From Litoditis marina (taxonomy: Eukaryota; Nematoda; Chromadorea; Rhabditida; Rhabditidae): 64,000 nt of DNA. Below the pieces are notes generated by a model, which worked only from the letters and a program-made list of their open reading frames with translations, was not told the DNA's origin and did no database searches. The stretch spans positions 10,081,690-10,145,689 of the forward strand of contig OZ038440.1 in the NCBI GenBank assembly GCA_964036275.1. Direction: 5' to 3'. The position numbers were made by a program, and so were the translations under genes. Below are positions 1 to 10,400 of this stretch, piece by piece (position 1 is the first letter of the stretch; each line of letters begins with the position of its first letter).

Positions 1-55
1 ATTTTTCTACATAATTGTAATATTCTATATTCACAATATCAATTTATTGTTCTAG

Positions 56-1108
56 GGATCCGCCAAGGACATCTTCGCTGAGGTGAACTACATGAAGTCG
101 CAGAGTGGTCCCGCCGCTCCTCGCAACCGTACCGCTCGTCAGTCCGGTTACGGTGGCCCCGACGTCAACCCCGAGCCCAACCTCCAGTGCGAGGGATGCT
201 GTCTGCCCGGACCTCCCGGAGCTGCCGGAGCCCCCGGTAAGCCCGGAAAGCCAGGAAGACCCGGAGCACCCGGAACTCCCGGAGTTCCCGGCAAGCCACC
301 CACTGCCCCTTGCGAGCCTACCACTCCTCCTCCATGCAAGCCTTGCCCTCAGGGACCCGCTGGACCTCCCGGACCCCCTGGATCCCCTGGAGACCCGGGA
401 GAGCCCGGAACCCCTGGAAGACCTGGAACCGACGCCGCCCCTGGATCTGCCGGACCTCGTGGACCTCCCGGACCTCCCGGAGAGCCTGGACAGCCCGGAC
501 CTTCTGGAGAACCCGGAACCCCTGCCGAGAGCGAGCCCCTCACCCCTGGAGCACCCGGAGAAGCCGGAGACTCTGGTTAGTTTAACTAATTTTCATTTTG
601 TTTTTTGGAAACCTAAGCCTAATTTGGCAATGCAATCATTCACCGATTTGACATAAAACTGTAGTTTAATTAACAATAGCAAAAAAATTTCATTCATACT
701 CCTGGTTTTAAAAACAAATAACAATCAAACGGTGAAGTGCTACGGCATTGTTTCATTTATTTATCTCGTTTTCCTACCCCTCGTTTCTCCGGTGATTAAT
801 CGTCACTTTTTGTTGTAGTCAGACACGTTATTAAATATAAGCCTGTATTCTGTATTATAACTTTCATGTTTGTTATTTCAGGACCACCCGGACCCCCCGG
901 ACCCCCTGGAGCCCCCGGAAACGACGGTGCCCCCGGACCAGCTGGACCCAAGGGATCTCCCGGTCCCGACGGACCTCCCGGAGTCGACGGCTCGGCCGGA
1001 CCTCCCGGACCTCCCGGACCCGCCGGTACTGCCGGAGAGAAGGGAATCTGCCCCAAGTACTGCGCCATCGACGGCGGAGTCTTCTTCGAGGACGGAACTC
1101 GGCGTTAA
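56..1108 (+). CDS. Cuticle collagen, 3' part (two exons, 5' end outside the window)
   Basis: Exons 56-575 and 882-1108 join in frame (Gly codon split by the intron) and stop at TAA 1106-1108; bases 1-55 are the end of an upstream intron (TTCTAG acceptor at 54-55). The protein is a nematode cuticle collagen: a short non-collagenous stretch with a conserved NRTARQ motif, then Gly-X-Y blocks separated by Cys clusters (CEGCC; a CEP..PPPCKPC segment) and a short tail with CPKYC. The Cys clusters fit the interchain disulfides of this family, which form trimers secreted into the cuticle. The N-terminal membrane anchor and furin-like site are missing because the start lies left of the window. Gly is nearly always GGA and Pro mostly CCC or CCT, a strong bias typical of an abundant protein. 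Which col gene it matches cannot be decided. Confidence 0.95.
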
Positions 1109-3060
1109 TTTATTGCTCAGGAAGGGAGGTCGCGGTGGACGATGTCACCTTGCGTCGTGCCGTCCTCCAAATGTTGTACCTAATGTTCATTCGCTCAAAA
1201 TAACTTATTGTATAATAAATTTGGGTTCGACTCAATTCGTGTTCTACATTCTCTGTGAAAAAAGTGAAATACGGGAAATCCTGTACCGCGTAGGTGAAAT
1301 TGAGTTTTTCCGCAACAGAATGGGTCAGATGAAATCGAAACGACACGATTGTCACACTTAAAATCTCGTTAGAAAAACCGCGTACTTGGAATCGGCAAAA
1401 CTGAAACTGTTCTCGCTTTCGAGAAAGGAATCTGATCGGAATAAAACCTCGAAATGGCGGGAAGGATTCGACCAGCTGCTCGAACAAAACAAATAGGTTT
1501 TATGCAGTGCGACTTCGATTCACAGCATAACAGAACTCCGTTGGCCTGCTTCTCTCTCTTTCTCTCGCTCTTTTTTCTCTCTCTATTTTCATCTTTCAAT
1601 GTAGTTACTCTTTGTCTTCTCTCTGTTATTTCTACTCTAGTTTGAATTTGTTCTATTTTCCTATGCGGAAAGGACAATGATCGTGCCACAAAATAAACTG
1701 TGATTCTTCAGAGTGAAAGATAACTCATCAGTGGTACATTGTGAGTTTTATAAGCGGAGTTAAATGATTCTATTCTCATTAGATCTAGAAGAATTGTCTG
1801 TCAGACATGAAAAGGTACAATTTACAGTACGGCTTATAGATGGTAATATAATTATGATGGAGGACAGTTTTCATTACAATCTTGTATATAGTATGTTTTC
1901 TCTTCTCGTGTTCTATTTTCGGTTGTATGGTGTATTTACAACACCTTCAGATGTATAACGAGATTATGAGATATGGATCATAGTCGGTCAGCAAAGGGCC
2001 ACAGCTCATGTGACCGGTCGGGAAATGCAACAAATACATCTAACAGGGACTTGCGGAAGATATAATATGTTGAGAAGATCTAGTTATATTTCACGTTTTG
2101 TACCGGAGCACTAAACCAAAATGACGGCCTAGTTTTGGTAGATATTTGATGTGTGTTGTGAGAGATTTAACTACATTTCAAATGCGTATAGTTTAGCTAG
2201 CCATCTACTGGAAACTTAACCAGAACTTTACATTATTGCGTAGTAGTGATTTTTTATTACATAACTGATTATAAGTATTTCAGTGCTCACCTTCGCTATA
2301 CTATGGGATAAATATAAACAGATCTCCATCAGCTGACATATGGTTTATAGATGCGGGATAAGATATAATATCAGCAGAGAGGTTTATACAACAAACTACA
2401 AAAAGGATCATCTTGAATGAACGAATACAAACAACTCCATTTCTACAAACTTTCCAACAGTTTCCTATCATTGATACAAACGTCTTTTTCAGGGCTTTCT
2501 TCTCGTCGAAAACCGACAGTGAAATATGAAACAACAATAAGTTCAATAAAATGGAAGGGTACTATGCTTCAATAAGGTTCTATTACTCATAATACTGACT
2601 CTCCTCATCCAAAGAAAACCATGAATTCATCACATTTCTTTTTATTGTTTTGAATTCCGGAACTTTTCAAATAGCGCGATGTTTTGTCTTAAGTTGGTTA
2701 TTTGAACAACGACCGCGCCAAATGCCGTGGGTCGATGTTTATGCCGGCATTTAGAAATCGCGTACGATTTTAATGCGGTTTTTAATTTTTCTCACGATTT
2801 AAAAAAAAATTATTTTTCATTAGTAGTAATATTAGTTATTTTGTTGCGTATGTGAACAATAATACATGTTAGTCTCTCTAAATTAGAACTGATCGCTTGT
2901 ACACAGTATCTCTTATTTCATGACACTCGCTCTCATACTCATTACCATTTTCTAAATTATGCAACTTAACTTTTACGTGACCGTAACAGAGGTGCAGTAA
3001 GCTAATCATTCAGATTTCAGTGTTATATTATTATTATTATTTGCTTCATAATCATTCGAA
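1109..3060. other. Intergenic region between collagen and tomm-20
   Basis: No coding exon is supported. It holds the collagen 3' UTR with an AATAAA signal at 1214-1219, a pyrimidine-rich tract near 1540-1600 (TCTCTC with TTTCTC), and otherwise AT-rich unique sequence up to the likely SL acceptor of tomm-20. Short open frames here (for example 1764-1958 and 2301-2546) have no coding-like composition or splice context. Confidence 0.6.
1214..1219 (+). terminator. Polyadenylation signal of the collagen gene
   Basis: A canonical AATAAA lies 106 bases after the collagen stop codon, a usual distance for a nematode 3' UTR. No competing AATAAA lies closer to the stop. Confidence 0.6.
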
Positions 3061-3067
3061 TGTTTAG
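3058..3067 (+). promoter_or_regulatory. Probable spliced-leader acceptor of tomm-20
   Basis: An acceptor ending TGTTTAG (AG at 3066-3067) lies five bases before the ATG at 3073. No upstream coding exon is visible, so this is best read as an SL trans-splice site. That is inference; it could also be a cis acceptor of a 5' UTR exon. Confidence 0.5.
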
Positions 3068-3072
3068 GTGAA

Positions 3073-6000
3073 ATGAGCGAGGTGGCCACTCCTACAATTC
3101 TAGGATTCGCAAAGTAAGTACATATGGTTTTTTTGTTGTTGTTTGCATTTAGGACTATTCGACCAACATAGCACCATTCCTACATAGCACGTCGAAGAGA
3201 CCGTAGGAGACTGCCGATTGCACTTCTTTTTGAATCCAACACAATTTCGGAAGTAATGTTTATAAGAAATGCGTGCAAAACATGGTTAGTATGAGTACGT
3301 ACCATGATACAATAAATTGATATTTTGAAGAAAAGTTTTGCAGGTCGAATGTGCTTGCTGTCACTGGACTCGCCGGTGCCGCTCTGATTGGATATTGTGT
3401 ATACTTCGATCATAAGAGAAGATCAGCACCAGACTACAAGGATAAAATTCGACAGAGTTAGTGATTAATTTTACTCAAAAGTAGTGTTATTCTGATTGTA
3501 CCGCTCAGTAACTCTCTTAAGGAATTGTAATACAAGTCAATTCGATTACGCAACAGCGATGCAGCTTTAAATTTAAATTATGCCGCATCTAATATGTACC
3601 TGATAGCTTACGAAATAACCAAATAACGATAGAAGATGAAAACTTTACTAACAAAAATACTCGATAGCGGCTGGCAAAAGAATTTTGAATCAATACTATC
3701 GATAATCGTTAGTATATCAATCATTCTGAACGAAAAAAATCATCATTTACTCGGGAGGCGCGACGATCTGCACTTCTGTCAAAAACCAATCGCGACTCAC
3801 TATCATATACCGGAGCTTGACCATACTCGAGTAATGTTGTCCGATTAGGTAAAACAATAAAAAAAACTGCGTTTTGCCCTATATTGTTCAAATCACGAAT
3901 AATGGTTTTTTTTAATCGAAGGGTATCTTTTACTTTTTTATATTGGAGAGGGTTCAGCCTATTGAGCACGATGAGTGTTTGTTATCTTTTTTTCTGTTAA
4001 AGATGGACGATTATGTGGTCCAATCCCAACACTTCTGTCCTTCAAACCGCAATACTTTTTTCAATTGCTGTTTAAAGGACCGATGTCACGGGATTGGTCC
4101 ACATAATCGTCCTTCTCTAAGTGGCTGTGTCCCTTAGCTTGGGTGGGAATTCTGAAGGTGATTTTATTGTCGAACCGTTTCTTTAGCTAGCTCTTCTTTC
4201 TTACATACTGTATCTTCAGATAGACGGGAAAAGGCCCGTTCCGGAGCAGGAGCAGGTATGGGAGCCAGTTCTGGAGCCGGACCAGTCGGAGGAGCTCCCG
4301 ACCCGACCGATGCCACTGGCATGCAGGCCTTCTTCCTCCAGGAAGTTCAACTAGGAGAGGAAATGATGACTCAGGGTTAGTATTAAATAATAGCATTATA
4401 CCGGTGGAAAACTCAGTTCAGACGCCGATTGTACGAAATCTATGTACAAATACTTACTGTCAATGTGCCGAGTAAAATCTGGCAAGTTCCTAGCTTTCTT
4501 TCATTCTTGGTCAGCGACAGGCCGACAGGGCACACCGCAAACCGATATGGTGTGCTCAGGGGTGACCACAAGTTGCACGCGTGCAACAATTTTAAAGGGA
4601 GAGGGGTCGTAAATGCCGAAAAATCTCAGAAATAATGGTGATTTTTGCTGATTTTCGTGAAATTCTCGCAATTTTGAAGAATAATTCCGTATTTTTCGGC
4701 GAATTTCTATTTTTTAAAGGGGAGGGGTCGTACCGGCGGTAGGGTCGGTCAACATTCTGGTCACCTCTGGGTGTGCTACTAGTCGCACACTGCGCAGTTT
4801 ACCGCTTTTCGGCTGTTATTCATAATATTCACATCCACACTAATACACAAGTGATAGTGAAATTGCCACAGTTCGATAATAAAATGTACCGGGACGCGCA
4901 AACGGCGAGCAGTTCTATGTTAACGTTTTGCAGGAAATGTGGAGCAGGGATCCATTCATATCGCTAATGCAGTGGCACTGTGCGGTCAGAGCCAGCAGTT
5001 GCTGCAAATTTTCCAACAGGTGGTGTATACTGTATTCTATATTGTATTTCTCTAAAATTCATAACCTAGTTAAAATAGTTTCGGTTGTGTGTGCTGGGAT
5101 TATCACCACTCACTGTAATGAAAATCTCACTCTCACATATATGTATTGCTCGTAGAGGTGTAAAGTATTACGCTGTTACGTTATGTTTCGGGACCCTATT
5201 TTTGGTAAGCTCCATGTTCCAATAGCGAAATCAGCAATTTGAACAAAATTTAAATGGAGTGTTAGAGACTACTCACACCCACTGAAGTTCTTATCATTAA
5301 TTTGCTTGAGTGTAAATTAGCGTTGACGAAGAAATAGAGAAGAAGTTCACCGTAAATTTCAAACAGAGAATGCTGAAATAGATCTGAACGGTCGAAAATC
5401 AAAATGTGTACGATCACTTATTTGTAATACATAATTTAGACACTCCCCCCTGATCAGTTCGCAGCTGTTATTGAGAAGCTTCCGGGTACTCGCGAGGTTG
5501 GTTTTTGCTTCATTTTCAACTCTAGATTACACGAAAATGGATAAGTCGGTCGTACCGTCCGCATGACAATACGTTTTATCACTCAGTCCATGGCATTCAA
5601 TGTGTAGCAGTATAACTCAGTAGCTAAAATGCGTGAGCTCACCGTTTCTGCTTAAGATAAGGCTCAAGATACGTGTAAAAAGTGTAAAAATTGAATGAAC
5701 TTGAAATTGGAAAGTTGAAAGATGATGCAGTCAGGTAAATGTACTGTGATAATTTGCTACTACATCAGCTTCATAGTATGACTATGGAAAGACGCCACAT
5801 TAATATTTTATCACAAAGCTCCTCTGGTTGGGGACACCTTCATATTTGCCGATTTCAAACTAAAATCTATTTTTTTATGATTTCGATTATTTGGTGTTGT
5901 AATCAAGTGTATCCAAGTTTTTTTTTAGTATTCGTAGTTAACAGTTAACTTAGTGATCACTAAGTTGTTTGTTTACAGCGTTTGTCTGCAATGTTCGGTG

Positions 6001-6555
6001 GTATGGCCGATGCCGGTGAATCAGAAGGACCTGCCATGACATTTATGCAGGGAGCGGGAGAAGAAGCCCCACCAGCACAGGTTAGAATCAGTTAGAACCA
6101 GAATATCACGGACAAGTTTTGCTGAAATAGATGCGCACAAAAATACATAGGTGTGGGAGACGATAACACCCCGTGGGCGAGATTATTCTAGATATTAGCT
6201 GATACGGCCTCATGGGGACTCGGGGAAAGTTGCGACGCGCTATGATTGATCTTAGATTGTTCATAAAGCTCAAAAAGTTCTGTTAAGTTCATTGGCAATT
6301 GTTCGTAATTCATTACGGTTACGGCTTCATTGCTTTTGTATTGAGAGGTTTGTTGAAAAAAAACATGATACAGGAACAGTGAATTGAGAAATCTATCATC
6401 TAGCTATCCATGTTATCAGTGCCAAGATCTACTTATTTCATATCCCAGATGATACCAACATACTTTTTTATTGTTGACATCATTTACTCGTTTCTTTGAA
6501 CTAAGGTCCATTGTTTCAGATTCAGGAGATCATGGATGATGATGACTTGGAGTAA
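3073..6555 (+). CDS. tomm-20: Mitochondrial import receptor TOM20
   Basis: Seven exons: 3073-3113, 3344-3456, 4220-4375, 4934-5019, 5440-5496, 5979-6080, 6520-6555. Phases agree throughout and give 196 residues; the C. elegans protein is about 188. TOM20 sits in the outer mitochondrial membrane and receives presequence-carrying precursors for the TOM pore. Residues about 17-35 form the single N-terminal anchor (VLAVTGLAGAALIGYCVYF), followed by basic HKRR. An Ala/Gly-rich linker (about 59-80) follows, then the TPR-like receptor fold with LGEEMMTQG, IANAVALCGQSQQLLQIFQQ and a Pro-rich turn, and an acidic tail ending DDDDLE. The donor of exon 4 (GTGGTG) is weak. Introns over 300 bases (3457-4219, 4376-4933, 5020-5439, 5497-5978, 6081-6519) hold one MITE-like hairpin at 4005-4112 and little else. 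Confidence 0.93.
4005..4112. repeat. MITE-like hairpin, family GGACGATTATGTGG, copy 1
   Basis: Terminal arms 4005-4027 and 4090-4112 are inverted copies of each other with 22 of 23 positions matching (outer sequence GGACGATTATGTGG). The middle contains CAATTGCTGTTTAAAGGACC. It lies in tomm-20 intron 2. A second, more decayed copy is at 8390-8492, so this is a dispersed family and not a chance palindrome. Confidence 0.8.
4592..4740. repeat. Short direct repeat in tomm-20 intron 3
   Basis: A motif of the form TTTTAAAGGG(A)GAGGGGTCGTA appears near 4590-4614 and again near 4714-4736, followed by GCCG or GGCGG. The spacer is AT-rich. This may be the remnant of a small repeat element. Confidence 0.45.
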
Positions 6556-7413
6556 ATGATTGTGTTATCATATTTCATTTATTTTTGAGTTGTGGAAATG
6601 ATATGACCTTTATGATCTTTTTATGTTTGTTATTCACAGTAGATTAGTTGCCCTTAGTTGCCATTAGGCTTTGTTAAATCGTTGTTTGTTTTCTGATATT
6701 TCAATGAATCGTCTTTAATATAATTGCTATAGTTAATATCACGCCGCAGCGGATAAAACCCAATCACTGCTACCTTAACAAATGTAGAGTTAGTGGGTTA
6801 GTGCATGTAGTATGACGAGGTAGTATTGGGCGAACCTGAACAACTGTGTTTGCAGTTTGATTCCGGTCAAACTACAACTCAGCTAGGAACACCCCCTATA
6901 AAAGGAAGCAGTTGTTATAACAACAAGTGGAACAATGATTCATTCAATTAAATGGTGAGCATCACAATAGAAATTTGGACCTATACATTAACAATTTGAA
7001 AAACACATAGTTATTAATTAATATTATAAGACAATGAATGAAGGAAATTAGAATAACGATATGTGTAAATGGCAGAATAGTTACCATACAATCAAAAAAG
7101 TGCCAATCAACCGTGGTTCTGTACGTAGTTATCTTCTATAGTCGGATCAGTTTCAACGGAGTCAAGGTTACTGTACAATTGCTTCTCATCTGTTCCTAAT
7201 TTGCGTAACTTTTTGAGTAGACCAGCATGCAACAGCTTTTATATGAGTTTTTCCTGATTCCATTCTTGTAATAAACCACGGCTGTGAAGTAAACTTCGTC
7301 CAAAATCATCCCTACAGATACTGTAGCGGCATATTTGGCTGTGTCGTATTCAGAAAGACGAGTAATTGAGGTGATAACAAGTAAGTTCTATAATATCGAT
7401 TGATTCCTATTGA
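6556..7413. other. Convergent 3' region between tomm-20 and the K2P channel gene
   Basis: Both genes end toward this stretch. It contains a short inverted motif at 6848-6879 of the TTTGTAGTTTGATC family. It also contains two unassigned open segments on the minus strand (about 7196-7387 and 7107-7236), described in the findings. No AATAAA was recognised in the right place for either gene. Confidence 0.5.
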
Positions 7414-10400
7414 TTATTGATCCATATCCATTATCGGCTCTTCGGGCTGAATTTGTTTACAATATTGGAACAGAATCTTTTGGTAGTATTCACGAGGGGT
7501 CAAAGTTCGTGCTGTGGAACACCTGAAACGTAGATAGAATGAAATTGAGGTTTTAATTTTTTATTTCTTGAGGTTTGTTAATTCAGTTTTTGTGGCATCA
7601 GGAAAAAGTCATTCAAAAGTAAAAGTCATTAATTCACTTTTAGTTAGGATTTGCAAATTACGAAAATTTTCGGAAACATTATTTTTGATTCTCAACTGTT
7701 TCTGTACTTAATGACTTTTACTTTCGAATGACTTTTACTTTAATGACTTTCAATTTTAAATGACTTATTCTGGTTGCCAGTCTTGAATACACGCAAAATC
7801 AATTTATCTTTGTTCTGAAATGTTGATTCAGTTTTCAAACATGTTGCTTAATGTTGATGATGAGAATAGTTTTAGCGGAAACGTCTTTATACTAATATGA
7901 ACTAAACTAGTTATGTAGATACACGAAATTCAATGATCTTTCAAGCTGTGAAGTTAGGAGATGAGTAAAATGAAAAATCATTTTGTATTTTTTTTATTTG
8001 CAAAGAAGTGTTTGACCTACCTGCTGGTGTTCAAGTCCAGACTTTCCATGCTGTTCAACACTCGATCCGAGGCAAAGGAGAGAGTTCGGGGGTGCTCGAT
8101 CCACTCAAAATAATCAATAATCAATTTAACAGAAATAGTTAGTTGCACGGTGGAAGAAACGCAATTGTTATGAAACCCAAGTTTTCTCATCTTAAAGTTG
8201 GCCCGAATATCGTGTCTTGCGCTCCACGGGTAATCCATTCGCTCCAACGCGAATCCGCCGCAAAAACTAAATTTTCGAGCCTCTACGCATGATTAAATTC
8301 GTTTGGTAGCGCATTTGCATCGGAGCGACGGAATCAACCGTGAAGGGCAAGGCACGAGATTAGGTTTCTGTCAGACCATATTTAAAGAAGGACGATTATG
8401 TGGTCCAATCGCAACGGTTCAGTCCTTTTGCAATACATTTTTCAATTGCAGTTTAAAGGACCGTTGACACGAGTTTGGTTCACATAATCGTAGTTTTCAG
8501 GTGCTTTTCATGAAACTCGAAATAAACATAATGTTGTTCATCGCATACCTTGAAGTAGTAGATATCTGGCGGAACGAAGGGTCGCCCGCCTATCCAATTC
8601 AGATCTGGTTGACGACCATTTATCAGACAATCCAATAAATACTCCTGCAAAATACGTACGATTGAATGCTTTTTTTTCTTCAAGAGCTTTACGTATGGAA
8701 GAAGTCTATCAGAATATATATATCGGGTATAAGCTAAAGATTACTGTAAACTATGGTGGATTACTCATGTTTATTTTTTGACGTGGATTATCACGTAGAT
8801 AAAAAATAGAAATGTATACCTCTGGAAGTTGTGCCAACTTGTTCAGCTGTTCCGGAGTCAACCCGTAGTTCTTCTGAAGGAAGGCCACATACCCGAACAC
8901 CTCACCAAGATGAACTACCTGCAAATTATCGATTGAAACATTCTGGTCAAAAAAAGAGGAACTGAAAACAGAGAAAGAAACGACTCGGAATCTATGTAAC
9001 ACCAGTCTACAAAAGTTGCCGTTTTGCCGACGATATTTTGTCGTAACGAAGTTTCACCAAACAGTTTTACCAAGTTTTGGCTACGCTCATGGCCTCGTAA
9101 TTACATTCTACATTGCATTATGAATTTTTAATATTCGACGTAATGATATTTAAATACATTCATTACATTCTGAAAATGTATAGAAATGAAATACAACTGA
9201 CCTTTCCTCCAATTGTCATAAAAGAACGTCCCAGACTCCGCCCATAAAAGTGAATATCGCGAATGTATTCAGAACCTACCAAATCTGAAAAAAAAACACT
9301 TAGTGAATGGAACAAAAATCAACGAACAAACACCTGTAGTTACTCTTTTTGAACACGTTGTATTGAGGAATACGTGTATTCTACATTTTGTATGCTCACA
9401 CCAGCTTGGATTTACTGATTAGGTAAAGTATAAGTGGCATAACACAACCCCAACATTTTTTCAATCTATTTGGATTATTGTTTCAATTTATGTTTATTTA
9501 TTGCGCAAAGAGCCAAACGAAAACCCACCGATGCACATAGTTGTAATAATTAATCCTAGAATAATATAGGCGAGGGTGGCCGGGAAAAAGTCCACATTCA
9601 AGGGGACAATGTCTCCGAAACCTGCAATATGACTCTGAGAGGAAGTTGCCGAAAGCACAAGCTATTTATCTAATTATTTCATTTGTTCATACACATTCAA
9701 AGTATTCACATAAAATAGTTAAGGAAGAACGTAAGCCGCTTTTTCGTTTACAAAAATTGAGAGAGCCATAAAACGTTAAATTTCTTTCAGTTGTATGACT
9801 CAACTGATCATTAGTCCTACATGCAATTCTGGTATATGTAGTTAAACTATAGGAACATTATCTGTAGCGACAAACAATAAAAATGGAACCTGATTAGTAA
9901 TAAGGCACACATTAAGCTCGAAAATTGTGGCAAGTTATATATATATATTACAGCTCGATGAAATCATGTGAAGTTCTTTCTCACATTGTAGTCGAAGTAG
10001 TCTTACTGTAGCAATTAACCAGCGTATGAATCAGGGTATACTACGAGTACCTACCGATTGTTGTGACTGTTACAAAACAGAAGTAGAAGGCGTCGAAAAA
10101 CGTCCACGACTCCCAATATCGTATCAAATACGCACCACCGGCAACGTAACCTAAATACCATTTAGAAAAGAGTGAATCGTAATACATTGAGAATAATCGA
10201 TGCAATGATTCGAATGTCGCCATACTTGTGAATAGTTACGTAAAACGTGGAGAGAACCAGCTTTTCTACACTTCAACATTGTACGTTTTCAAGAGCTTAG
10301 TTTGGAAATGTCGCAAGTTTAAGCTAGCGAAAAAGTTGCTGATTCATAATTCATTTCGTTCGTAGTAAGCACAAAAGATAGCACGAACTAGTGCTTCAAC

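Noticed and set aside
148..543. Gly/Pro-rich open frames on the minus strand of the collagen
   Set aside because: They are the reverse reading of GGACCTCCC-type Gly-X-Y codons, which also look like Gly-Pro on the other strand. They have no start, splice or family context.
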